DNA of 64,000 nt from contig NC_091255.1 of the NCBI RefSeq assembly GCF_042477335.2, forward strand, positions 29,180,501-29,244,500, given 5' to 3'. Position numbers and translations under genes: made by a program. How positions within the stretch are numbered: position 1 is the first letter of the stretch; the number at the start of each line of letters is the position of its first letter. The notes beneath the pieces were generated by a model that saw only the letters and a list, made by a program, of their open reading frames with translations, was not told the origin of the DNA and did not search any database. The DNA comes from Ovis canadensis. Taxonomy: Eukaryota > Chordata > Mammalia > Artiodactyla > Bovidae. This document shows positions 24,279 to 34,680 of the stretch, piece after piece.

Positions 24279-27200
24279 GGATTAAGCTGAGGAAACCTCC
24301 CTATAGACCTAAAGTTCCAATCCTAGTCTGCAATTAGTGTCACTCAGTGAGTTAAAATCTTTTTTTAAAATTCAGGGTTCAACTCAGATCTACTGGATCA
24401 AACCACTTATGCCAATAACCTGCCACTTGTGGAGATAATACAGAAATTTTTTCAATTTCATGCAATAGCCTAGAATTGCCTCAGGAATATTTTATACCAG
24501 ATAACTTTCATTTTGACTTACCCCAACCATCAAAAATTAAAATTTATCTCCCCTACAGCTCTATGTGCTGGATAAAATTTACCATATCAAAGTATTTAAT
24601 GAATACTCCAAAATGTCAGCATTTTGAATGCCCGATATCATTTAGTGCAATATAAGCCACGCAAGGTAAATTAACCAGTTTAACACTATAACCAAACACA
24701 ACTCAAATCAATGTTACTTCTGAAGACGTGGCTTTAAATAAGTTCAGACCATTTCAAAATCAATGGCATCACCTCAGAAAGTTAGAAATCTAAAATTTTA
24801 AGCCTCTGACAACAAATCAGCATCTCTGAGTAACCACTTTGAAGGCGGTAATGGTTCTATGTCTTGGGTATGTTCATTAAAAGCCATCACTCTATAACAT
24901 ACTCAAAAGTATCAGTGAATAAAATGCTGACTCCTAACTTCATCCAGCGCTTCCCTGGTGGCTCAGAGATCAAGAGGCTTCCCAGTTGGCAGCAGTGGTA
25001 AAGAACCTGCCTGCCAATGCAGGAGATGTTAAGAGACACAGGTTCGATCCCTGGGTCAGCAAGACCCCCTGGAGAAGGGAATGGCAACCCACTCCAGTGT
25101 TCTTGCCTAGAGAATACCATGGACAGAGGAGCCGGTGGGCTACAGTCCATGGGGTCACAAAGAGTCAGCCGTGATTAAAGTGACTGAGGACGTACAATGG
25201 TAAAAAACCCGCCTGCCAACGCAGGAGACACGTTTGATTCTTGGGTCAGGAAGATCCCCTGGAGTAGGAAATGGCAACCCACTCCAGTATTCGTGCCTGG
25301 GAAATTTCATGGAGACATGAAATGTTGGGCTATAGCCCATGGGGTTGCAGAAGAGTCAGACACCACTTAGTGACTAAACGAAGATGAACTTCAATCAACT
25401 TTACTTACAGATTACTTTTGAACACTTGAAAAGACCATACTAAAGGACTCTTTTAAAGGACAAGGGCTCTTGCAAAGGATATTCCAATAAGCCCCACTGA
25501 TAACCTCTTTTAGAGTTTCAGAAAACTTGCCTTAATTTAAAAAGATCTTCATATCTTTCAAAGGTTGTGACACAAAAGAAAATTCAAATAAAAGAAAAAT
25601 TAGTGACCTGATGGATCAATCTACATTTGCCAGAAATTCAAAGAATCTGCCATTTTGTGACCTCACTGAACCAAATATTGTTTGTCTTAGGAAAAAACAA
25701 TACCAATTTCTTCTCAATAATGTCCAACTATAAAACTCAAACTGATGCACTTTACTAAAGCACATCTTTCAGTAACTTCACCAAAACTAAATATAACTGC
25801 ATCTATGTATGGTTATTTAAGTTTATCTAAGTATCACTGATTTCATATCTGTTTAGCCCATCTGTAGGACAAATACATACACGTAATACCTAAGAATAAA
25901 CAAGAATTAATACTCTCATTTAAAAAGGTCTGCATTTTTTCCATAATAAAAATCAGACATATCACCAACCAAGCACCTAATGGAACAACTTGCCCCAGAA
26001 TTCCTCCAGGTTGTGGGAGAACATAGCACAACCATACATCTTCTCAGGTTCATACAACTACCACGGCTGTAAAGTAGTTTGGCAAAGATTTTCTAAGTAT
26101 AGTGGTCTCTGGAGGGCAAGATGGCACAGAAAATATTACAAATACCCTGGCAGAATTTAACTTATAATTAACCAATGTCTTAAGAAACTAAGTATTTCTT
26201 TTTCCCCTAAGTTTTCCTATAAATATCCAGCTCTTAGTTAACTTATATTTACTTCCAAAGAGCAGTGCTGGAGAAAAGTGAAGACAGATTAATCTTATCT
26301 GCCAGGATTTCTACTCATAAAGTCCCATAGGCAATTCTATTTATTCCCATTTTTTAAAGGAAGAAAAATTTAAATGGGTATCTGTTTACTAAATGTTTTA
26401 CAATCTGCAGATAGAGAGGTATGGAGACTAGATAATTTGCTTACAAGTCACATAAATAGCTTTATTATTCATCTATAAGGCAGTGATTTTTCTAAGGAAA
26501 ATATGAATTGCTTCATCACCACCATCAGATATGTTACCTCTTCCTTACAGTTGCAAATCATTGCCTAAATGAACTACTGTTCAAAATGGGGCTGTGCAAT
26601 ATATATTAGGTGTGTGCATGCATGCAAGGGGTAAGGATTTCTTTCAGGGGAGGTACAGGAAACAGAGAAGGAAAACTGAAAACCACTGTTTTCCAAAGCA
26701 AAGAGGTGCTTGTAACATCATTTGTAAACATCATTCACAGAACAAAAAACACTGCTGGGAGTATGGGATATGGCATATATGTGGAAAAATAAACAAGGTC
26801 CTACTGTATAGCACAGGGAACTATGGAACTATACTCAATATCCTGTGATATACCATAAAGAAAATATGAAAAAGATATGTAAAACCAAGTCACTTTGCTG
26901 TAGAGCAGTAATACACTAATTCAACTACACTTCAATTCAAAAAGTTTTTTTAAAAACTACTACATGAATATGCAGAAACAAGAAAACATTGTTTTAAGGA
27001 TTTAAATTACTTACACCATAAAACAAATTTTCCTTTAAGGCACAAATAAACCATATCCTAAAAAAGTTATTAACATGGAGCTTGAAAGATATCTGGTTCC
27101 TTTTTGACATGGGCTTTGGGGCTATGAAAAACAGACTCCCCAAAACCTGGTCCCTATAATGCTAACTGTACCTGTAAGTGTAGTTTATTTTCTAGTTACC

Positions 27201-30200
27201 TTTAGCACCCATTACTCCTTCTTATAAGAAAACAAATTTAAAAAAAAAAAAAAAGAAAGAAAACAAATTAGCTGACACTCTTAACTTTTTAGACTTCTCC
27301 AAAACACTGTCCCTATTGATTTTAGGCAAATTAGAACTATTGAGCTCACTAATAAGCATATGATATAAAAAGCAAAGGAGAGACAACATCTATACAAAGA
27401 AAAAAATTAAAAAGAACTCTTATGAGTGTTTAAGAGAAAATAAAACATCATCCCTTTAGCACCTCCACCCCTTTATTCCCTGAACAAAAGGCTCGATTAT
27501 AACTTGTTTATATAAAAAGAAATGTTTTTAAGTTGCAAAAGTGAATATTCCTTCTAAACTTCAGCCATACTATTTCCAAGACCCTGAACTGTTTGATACC
27601 AGCTGCTTATCCATGTTATTCTCAACTAAGCTCTGCAATCCTTAAAGAATCTCATAGTAGCTTCCAAAATTCACCCTTAGTATAACAACCAATAAATATG
27701 TATTAATAAATGACCAGTAAGAAATTTCATATAGGAAACAAACAAGTTACCTTTAGTGTGATATACAATAGCAGCCCTCAGGTCAAAAGAACCCCAGCTA
27801 TCATTCCTTTCTAGGCCTCTCTGGTATCTCTGTTCTTTGGCGGAGCCTAACAAAGTGTTCGTAGGAGACGCCAGAGGATTTTGATTTTCTATCTCATAGT
27901 CCTTTGAGAGAAACACTAAAGCACCTTGACTACTGGTGTCTGCTTTTTGCAGGTCACCTATATGACTGGGTTCCAAGGATAAGGCTCCACTCTCACTAGT
28001 AGTCCCAGATTTTAGAATGCTACCCAGAACTTGAGGACTAGTCCGTTTTTCCAGCTCATATGCCTTGGGAAACACAGGATGCTCAGTTCCTGAGGGGATT
28101 ATTTCAGCACCCTGTGAAACCAAAGTGGCAGGATATTCCCCTTGAAATGTCACCTCCATCACTTTATGATCTGATGACTTCCCAGTAACAGTTTCAGGGC
28201 CAGCACTGGGTTCATTGATAAATGATAAACCCCACTGATTCTGGAAGATATCTCCCAGGTTTTGCTGATCTGTCTGAGAGGGTAGATCCACTTGTGCTGT
28301 GCTCAACAGCACAGTTTGCATATTTGAAGGGTAGATAAAAAGGCCGGACTTAATTTGTTCAACAGCTGCTGAAGTCAGACTCATGTCTTGGAGGACTGAA
28401 TCAGTCCCAGAAGAGATGGGTGTTAGAGTATTAGCAGCAGTAGTTAGCAGTGGCTGACCCCCTGGAGAATACACACTTGCATCAGTCCCTGCTATAACTG
28501 GCCCATTAGAAAAGCTGGCCGAAGTAACAGATTTCAGCGCTGACATAGGGACCTGGGATAATCGACTTGAAGCTTGGGTCTGAGTTTCCCCAGTAGATGA
28601 TGAGGAGGATGAAGATGAAGATGGTGACACAGAAGAGTTCTGTACAGTTTTGTTGAGGTTTTCCTTAACTTTGCTTGCATAACTTATTTTAGGAACGATT
28701 TTAGCACTGCTATTGTCCACTGGAAAAACTGGGGGTGGTTTAAACAGGGTCCACGAGTCCTCTTTGGAGGCAACAGCAGAAGTATGCTTTCCTTTGGGCC
28801 GATCATCAAACTTTTTGCTGCTCACACCAGGCTTAATATCAGAGCTTTTCCGAAGCATATCACCCACAGCAGGTTTTCCTCGACTTGTTCCTCCAGGCCC
28901 AGTTTCATACTTCCAAATAGGCTTTGAACCATCTACTCGACTTCCCTTTTGTTCACTGTAGTCAGGCTTGAAAGTTTCAAGTCCCTGTTTTAAGGTTGGG
29001 ACATTGGTCTCTTGTTGCATTATTTTGTCCTGCACTAAATTAAGGTTTTCACAACCCTTGGCACTATTGCGCCTAGCTTTCCTTTTTTTAGGAGTGGTAT
29101 ATCCGCTCTCAGATCCACTACCATCATTATCTGCTCCTTTGCCCATATAACCATTAGTAATATAGCCAGAATTATTTGTTACAACACCATTTGGAATTGC
29201 TACAGTATCAGTCTTGTCTATAGATTGGTTCTCTCCGGATTTATTTTCATAAGACTTCCCATTCTTTTTGTCCATACTGTTTTTCTGAATAAAATTCCTG
29301 GTTTTAATTCCTGCTTTCCCAAAGGTGCTGGACTTTACAGTCTGCTTCAGATTAGTGTCTACAACTTGTTGGTTGCCATTGAGGACCCTGGAAATAGGGT
29401 TGGTAGCTTCCTCAGAACCCAGGCTCTTTAAAGATATTTCTCTTTCTCCAGCATTACCATTTAGTTCACCATAGCCTAGGGGGAAAAAAAGTTTAAAAAA
29501 AAAATTAGAATATGTAAACTACAGTAGTACCTAACATTTAAGGACTATTTAATATTTACAATGTGCTACACTCTATGCTATGAGCTTCAGCTTTATCTTA
29601 CTATTTAATAACTATGAGAAAACACTTGCTAGCCCCATTTACAGATTAGGAAGTTTACTAAGTAAGAGACAGAACTGACCTAAGATCAAGCCAGAGTCCA
29701 AGGTCAGAAAACATAACTTCTTAAGCATAATATCTTTTCTCTAACAGCATCAACCTTCTCATCATTCTCACAAGGCTGTTATAAAATTTCCTTTACCATT
29801 AAGAACAGAGCTACCCTTTGGGCAAAATCAAGTTAAATGGATACAGTAAATCTAAGTATTACAGGAAAACTAAAGACTGTACTTTTATGAAACCATAAAT
29901 GGCTGGTGGTCACCATAAGAAGTTCCTAATTGCCTTCTGTCAAACAAAAAAACCTAACACTTGTGAACTTTTTTGAAAATGATGTTAAACTCGACACATC
30001 CCATACATTCTATCATACTGTCATTGTGTAAAACCAGAACACCTATGTGCCAACTCTTACTACATTTTTCACTTCATTATACCATACTGCCTAACCAAAT
30101 GATTCAGTGAGAAAATACTAACAAATGAAAGGTATCTAATTTTAAAAAATGTTAAGGTATTCAAGTTTAAGAACTTCAATCACCATAATCAGTTTATTAT

Positions 30201-33200
30201 TACAGATAATTCAACTGGGTCAACAACTTTTCTCATTTCCTTACTAAGAAACATTCCCTACAGCACCGTGAGGTCAAGTCATCAGAAACAAATACAAGAT
30301 AAAAGCTAAGGATAAGACTCACAGACACACACACTCATTCATTTAAATCAGCTTTACAGGGGGATGGGGGGAATCCAATAGTATTTGGTATTAGTATTCC
30401 AATAGAAATACTAAATAATTTGTCATTTTCATTCATTCTCTTGGGCCTGTAGCCCGTAAAGGCTAAAAGGCACATGAGCCTGTATATTTTTGTTTTCAAA
30501 TTTTACTATCCAATATGGTAAACAGCAATAAACATAACCCATATGACTAGCTCTTCATATATTTTCAGAGAATAAAGAACAGTAAGATTTTTTTTAAAAA
30601 AAGCTTGAGAACCATTGCTTAAAAAAAATTGATGTGAAACAGAACACATTGAGGAGAGTCACAACAGGGTTTACTATAATTTTAAGTTACTTACTCTGCA
30701 TCAGTGAAATGAGCAAATTATATTAACTTTCAGAAAATAACTCAGGAAAACATACTTAAGGCATAACCATTCTTGAGCAAGAGTGGCACAGAACCTGTTC
30801 CATGAAACAATATATTTGTAAAAAGTTCTTAACTTCCGCTAGTGTTATATTTTACTTTTCATCTGGCTGAAAAAGCCATGACTCTGTGCGACCCCATAGA
30901 CAGCAGCCCACCAGGCTCCCCGTCCCTGGGATTCTCTAGGCAAGAACACTGGAGTGGGTTGCCATTTCCTTCTCCAATGCATGAAAGTAAAAATGAAAGT
31001 GAAGTCAGTCAGTGTCCGACTCTTTGTGACCCCGTGGACTGCACCCTACCAGGCTCCTCCACCCATGGGAGAAAAAGCCATGATAACCAATCAAATTAAA
31101 CTTTTGGTGAAAAAATTCTAACTATGAAACAGGAGAGAGAGCTGCTTCTAAAAGGTTTGTTTTCCCCCCAAAATCAGAAATTTCAACAAACTCTCTCTTA
31201 TATCTTAACAGATATAAGTTTACTGGTGTACCACTCTAGACTAACCAGAACTACATACACCATTTTAATTTTTACTATTTAGTTGCTGATATCAGAAACC
31301 ACCGATTTAAAAACCACCCAGAAGCCACTATACTTTTACCTCTAAGTTTTAACGACAAAAAATATTTCTCATTTGACTATATTAAAATTTCCCACCAAAA
31401 CAAACAAAAAAAAATCCCATGGTAACCTTGTTGGTATGCAAAATGTCTGACTTTGTTTTAAATTTAGGTATTAAAAAATGTAAACATTATAGAATTACTG
31501 AGAAAAATGAAAGGCCTCCTAGTGCTTTCATTATTTAGGGTTGCCATGCTAAAGCATCTAACCCTACTTCAAAAGGACTCAGCAAAACTCGAGTCCTGAA
31601 AAATCTAGATTAGTATCTGAAATTACCGAATATATTTGCGTTTCTCCCTCTCTTGCGCCCTCTTCTGGATAAAGAAAAACTGTTCCTCTTTATAGGTTTG
31701 TGGGTAATGGGTCATAAAAACCCCCCTCAACACGCTACAGACACATTTCAAAAATCCTCACAAGCTTTCTTAATAAATTAGACCTATGCATGTTGAAGCA
31801 ACAGTAATGTGGCCAGGACACACAAGAAAAGTTGCTCCCCCCACACTGTTTACATTCTCTCAACTGCTAAACCCAGTTTCCCCTATTTATCCCCTTTCAG
31901 GATAAGACAAACTAATTTGAAGGATGTCACCATGAACGGCTCAGGGGATGCTTCCGTTAAGTAGAAAGAAGTCCTGCGGGGAGTATACTAATACCTGACA
32001 GATAAAACTGAATTTTCCAATCTGAACTGTAATACTGCCTTATAGTCCAAGTAAGCATAGTAAAATTTTTTTCCACCTGAAGCTGAAAAAGATTTAACGT
32101 TTTAAAAAATATAGGATGTACTGTTTCTAACAGCTCTTAAACTGTTCCAAACCCTTAGGTTAAACACTCAACAAATATAAGGTTCATTTCTACTGCACAT
32201 CATCCATCAGTCCTTATCACCCTCCAAAATGGAAAATCTGATACCTCAATTTCAGTCTTCAAGTACTACTAAGTCTGTAATAGAAATAGTTTTTCTCCAG
32301 CTCTCAGTAAATGCTTATATCAAATCTGACACCCTGGGTTTAATATTTTCTTACAATTTCAACTTATAAAGAGAACAACTATTTTTAAAAAATCTGCATG
32401 GTTACAAACTTTTAAGTTCCTTTCTTCTTAAATGTTTTCTAAAATGACTTTTGCCCTCAATTTAACATTTGTTAACGAGAAGAGTTTGGGGATTCAGATC
32501 GGTTTTAAAATGGGAAAACATCTTTCCTTATTAACATGAAGTAAGTCTCATCCCAGGCAAGATGGTAGTGCACAAACCTCGTGGATGAGCCACCTCGGTT
32601 CACCCCTAAGGGCAAGAAAAAGGGGTCAAAAAAACCTCGTCCTCTCTTCCATTCAATCAAACACTCTTCTAATCTCATTCCTCAAAACCACTGCCCAAGC
32701 CCAGAAGGTAAATGTTGGGGGGAGTGGGGGTTGTTGGAAGAAGATAAAACAACCTTTTTGTAAAAATGAGCTGCTAGAAGAAAACGACCCAAGTGAAAGC
32801 CTGAGAGGCGGAGTCGTGAGCGAACCTGGCAGGAGACGAGGTTCCTGTGGCAGAGAAACTCGTGACCGGGGAGCCTGGTTCCCGCTGGGTACCCCACCCG
32901 GCCTTCAGGCACCGCCTCTACCCAAAATGTATCCCCCCCCGGCCCCCCCAGCCCTCCTGCCCAGAGGAGCGCCCGCGGCCGCCGCCCGCGGCCTCCTCCT
33001 CCCTCGCGGCAGCTTTGAGGCCGGCTCCCCGCCCCGACCGCCCGCGCCTCCCGCCGCACCCGGGAGCGGGAAACGCGGCCGCCGGCGCGCGGGGCCCGGC
33101 GCAGGCCGCTCCCCTCGTGGCCGCTTCCCTCCCCCACCCCAACCGCCCCCGCCCCTCACCCCAGGGACCCGCCCGGGGCCGCGCGGCCGCCGCCGGGTTA

Positions 33201-34397
33201 CACAACCCGGCCGGCGACGGGGGGGAGGGGCGGCCGCGGGCCGGGGGCGCCGGCGCCCCCGCAGTGCTGCGGGCGGGCTGACGCGGGGGGATCCCGAGGC
33301 ACCCGGCTCGGCCGCGCCGGGCGCCCCTCGACACCCTTCCCCCTCCGCGCTTCAGCGGGCCGGAGTCGGTGACAGGAATCGGCTTCCAACATGGCGGACA
33401 GGAAGCGGCCCCGCGAGGAGGAGAGAACATTCCAGCCGCGCCGGCTCTGGGGGGAGCGGGCCCGGGGCGCCGGCCTCGGAGTGAGCCGCAGGGACAAACC
33501 GAGAGGTCCGGTGCCCGAAAGGAGCGTCTCAGGGTGGAAATGACCCGAGAGAAGAGGGGTCCCAACCGCCCCCCCAGACGGGGAACCCCAAGGCCACAGG
33601 TGGGCTTGGGGTGGCGGGTGAGGGAGGACACTTCCTCAACTCTGCCCCACTACCCTCTCCCCGCCGCCTGCAAAAGGGTCTCGCGACGCCACCCGAGTCG
33701 GGATTCGCTAGGCCTTCCTGAGTTACACCCCGAAGCATTTCGGGGGGCTGGGTTCACCCCCAACTCAGGGCCCCCAAATTAGGGTCCCTCGTGGGCCTCA
33801 GGAAGGTAAACGAGAGAGGAATATAAAGGCTAGACTTCCAAGGCCGACCCTCCGGGTTTCCCTCCAGCCCGGGCGGGGGCCGGGAAGGTCACACTGGCCT
33901 GGTTGGGCCTCTCCCATGCTGAGGAGAAGAGGGCGCTGCAAACCGTGAGGCCCAGCCCGAGCTTTCGGAGAATGAAAGGGGGCTTCCCCACAGCCGCAGG
34001 ACACCGGCACACAAGGCACACACACCCCGACCCCTTCCGCGCTTTTCCGATCCAGCCCCACCCCCATCTCCCGCACCCCCCACCCCATCCCCCTTCCCCC
34101 ACTCGTCCTCCCTCCCGGACCTGTTTTCTTCTTCGGCGTTTCCTGGTGCTGCTGGAGGGCGTGTTTCTGCTCATGTTTCAGCGGCTTTGGCTGGGCCTTG
34201 GGGCTGCCCTCGGCTCCATGCTGCAGGTATTGGTGAGGCTGCTGGTGATGGTGGTGGTGATGGTGGTTGTGGCTGTGGTTGTAGAAATAATAATGGTGAT
34301 GGTGGTGCGGCTGCTGCTGCTGCTGCTGGGGGTGATGGTGCGGATGGTGGTGGCTGTGATGGTGCTGAGACTGTGGCTGGCCGGGCTTCTCCTCCAT
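15466..34397 (-). CDS. NUFIP2: NUFIP2, nuclear FMR1-interacting protein 2 (complete CDS, 4 exons)
   Basis: An RNA-associated protein known to bind FMRP, to associate with ribosomes and stress granules, and to act as a cofactor of Roquin in mRNA decay (family knowledge). Coding exons on the minus strand are 34397-34121, 29475-27751, 17427-17395 and 15518-15466. The lengths 277, 1725, 33 and 53 sum to 2,088 nt, which is 695 codons plus TGA and equals the length I recall for human NUFIP2. Visible features are a His/Gln-rich low-complexity N-terminus (residues 12-57), a basic KKRKARR cluster near 222-228 (possible nuclear signal), a run of nine Ser near 378-386, a conserved C-terminal block RNDSWGSFDLRAAIVYHTK, and the end NEAMDSPDQ. 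No enzymatic fold is apparent. ATG 34397-34395 is chosen because it begins MEEKPGQP; the frame is open for 26 codons upstream but has no earlier ATG. Confidence 0.97.
15519..17394 (-). other. NUFIP2 intron 3
   Basis: An intron of 1,876 bp between the microexon and the last exon, gtaaga to ccag. A MIR-like patch (cctcagtttcctaatttgtaa) lies near 16,680-16,800. Nothing else recognised. Confidence 0.85.
17395..17427 (-). CDS. NUFIP2: NUFIP2 exon 3, 33-nt microexon
   Basis: Minus-strand acceptor ctttgcag (ends 17428) and donor gtaaga (17394). The exon supplies the last two bases of a Glu codon, then MESVWNLQKQ, then one base of Asp. This matches the expected NUFIP2 sequence between VYHTKE and DPKRII, apart from Val where I recall Ile in human. 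Confidence 0.95.
21015..21195 (-). mobile_element. Bov-tA SINE
   Basis: A reverse copy from cttggtcactaagtcgtgtt to ctcctgcactggcaggcag. It is truncated before the usual gagccaccagg head. Confidence 0.88.
21360..21815 (+). mobile_element. L2-like fragment
   Basis: It ends with wording typical of the L2 3' end (cacagtacttggcacaataaa, then an attgatttgaat tail). Old and diverged. Confidence 0.5.
23830..24130 (+). mobile_element. L2-like fragment
   Basis: Contains aatccagcttaaatgccac and tgcctccaggaa, words typical of L2 3' regions. Two overlapping short ORFs here are by-products of this repeat. Confidence 0.5.
24245..24278. repeat. (CA)n microsatellite
   Basis: About 16 uninterrupted CA units within NUFIP2 intron 2; likely polymorphic. 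Confidence 0.97.
24949..25381 (+). mobile_element. Composite Bov-tA/Bov-A2 SINE
   Basis: A short head fragment (cttccctggtggctcag) is followed directly by two SINE bodies: one from ggcttcccagttggcagcag, and a second whose body restarts near 25200 with taaaaaacccgcctgccaac. The array ends tgactaaacgaag. The arrangement fits a Bov-A2 dimer or a SINE-in-SINE insertion. Confidence 0.88.
26755..26955 (+). mobile_element. L1 3'-end fragment (ruminant type)
   Basis: Contains tactgtatagcacagggaac, actcaatatcctgtgata and tcactttgctgtagagcag, the familiar 3' UTR wording of artiodactyl L1 elements. It ends in an A/T-rich tail. Confidence 0.75.
27751..29475 (-). CDS. NUFIP2: NUFIP2 exon 2 (main coding exon)
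   Basis: A 1,725-nt exon that carries 83% of the protein. On the minus strand the acceptor is cccccctag (ends 29476) and the donor is gtaact (from 27750). Translation begins GYGELNGNAGEREIS and ends AAIVYHTK plus one base of Glu. Reading past the donor gives unrelated residues and a stop, so the exon end is placed at 27751. The exon contains the basic cluster, the Ser run and the acidic/Thr/Ser-rich disordered middle. Confidence 0.97.
29520..29720. repeat. MIR-like fragment
   Basis: Wording such as tagccccatttacagattagg and caagccagagtccaaggtca is typical of the MIR family. Confidence 0.6.
30882..31070 (-). mobile_element. Bov-tA SINE with perfect 13-bp TSD
   Basis: A reverse SINE flanked by gaaaaagccatga at 30869-30881 and 31071-31083, an exact duplication. 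It contains two CAGT-rich tail sections and the contggagtgggttgcc-like body, so it is a rearranged or dimeric copy. Confidence 0.9.
33219..33247 (+). other. G-quadruplex motif
   Basis: Four G runs (33219-33225, 33227-33230, 33238-33240, 33243-33247) are separated by loops of 1, 7 and 2 bases and meet the usual G3+N1-7 rule. The motif is on the strand that serves as template for NUFIP2. Confidence 0.7.
33386..33402 (+). promoter_or_regulatory. YY1-like site in CpG island
   Basis: The plus strand tccaacatggcggacag matches the YY1-type core AAnATGGCGG. It lies in NUFIP2 intron 1 about 1 kb downstream of the gene start, in plus orientation. It may mark a second or antisense initiation site. Confidence 0.45.
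34121..34397 (-). CDS. NUFIP2: NUFIP2 exon 1 (coding part)
   Basis: It encodes residues 1-92 and the first base of Gly-93. It holds six consecutive Gln (24-29) and His runs of five (31-35) and seven (45-51), encoded by CAC/CAT. The start context is weak at -3 (T) but has G at +4. An in-frame TGA lies 26 codons upstream. The donor after ACAG is gtccgg (34120-34115), which departs from consensus after GT. It is the only placement that gives the TGYGEL junction. Confidence 0.93.
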
Positions 34398-34531
34398 TGA
34401 AAGCGGCTGGGACTCTCTGGCTGAGGCTGCGGGCTGCTGCACCGTCAGGATCTGAGACTGCTTCTCAGGGCTCACTCAGTATATCTGAGCGCGTCTCGCC
34501 AGCGCACTGGTTAACAGAGCGATTCTGCGAG

Positions 34532-34536
34532 ATTGG
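34532..34536 (-). promoter_or_regulatory. CCAAT box candidate
   Basis: The plus strand gattggcag reads CTGCCAATC on the minus strand, 135 bp upstream of the NUFIP2 ATG. It may lie slightly upstream of, or within, the start region. Confidence 0.5.
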
Positions 34537-34575
34537 CAGCCGCATCCCAGCAATCAGGAGCCACGCTGCGCCTCT

Positions 34576-34587
34576 GGCCCCGCCCCT
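34576..34587 (-). promoter_or_regulatory. GC box (Sp1-type) candidate
   Basis: The minus strand reads AGGGGCGGGGCC, a strong GC-box match, about 180 bp upstream of the NUFIP2 ATG. Confidence 0.6.
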
Positions 34588-34680
34588 AGTCCAAATCCTC
34601 TTTCCTTCCCCTTCGCCACAGCCTCCTGGCCAACGCCACTTACCCTATGCAACCTCACAGGGCCGGGCCTTCAACGTCAG

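Larger units (their letters stand above)
17428..27750 (-). other. NUFIP2 intron 2
   Basis: A 10.3 kb intron, gtaact to tttgcag. It holds L2-like fragments near 21360-21815 and 23830-24130, a MIR-like patch near 23570-23690, a (CA)n tract at 24245-24278, Bov-tA SINEs at 21015-21195 and 24949-25381, and an L1 3' fragment at 26755-26955. The part from 17428 to about 21000 shows no recognisable recent repeat. Confidence 0.85.
29476..34120 (-). other. NUFIP2 intron 1
   Basis: A 4.6 kb intron, gtccgg to cctag. Its 5' 1.2 kb (32.9-34.1 kb) is extremely GC-rich and part of a CpG island. The rest is AT-rich with a MIR-like patch near 29520-29720 and a reverse Bov-tA at 30882-31070. Confidence 0.85.
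32870..34680. promoter_or_regulatory. NUFIP2: CpG island / NUFIP2 promoter region
   Basis: Dense CpG over about 1.8 kb in an otherwise AT-rich locus. It covers the NUFIP2 5' UTR, exon 1 and the start of intron 1. Upstream of the ATG, minus-strand motifs include a CCAAT box (plus ATTGG at 34532-34536) and a GC box (plus ggccccgcccct, 34576-34587). No TATA box is evident. The transcription start is inferred near 34500-34520. The densest part (about 32,930-33,640) lies inside intron 1, well downstream of that start. Confidence 0.85.

Noticed and set aside
32585-33484. 299-codon plus-strand Pro/Arg/Gly/Ala-rich frame, and overlapping long minus-strand frames in 32.9-33.6 kb
   Set aside because: Long open frames are expected by chance in very GC-rich CpG-island DNA; no domain or plausible protein composition is seen.
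33903-34400. 165-codon plus-strand frame with a long Val/Leu/Met-rich stretch that looks like membrane segments
   Set aside because: It is antisense to the His/Gln repeat of NUFIP2 exon 1; its hydrophobic composition follows from reading CAC/CAT/CAG codons backwards.
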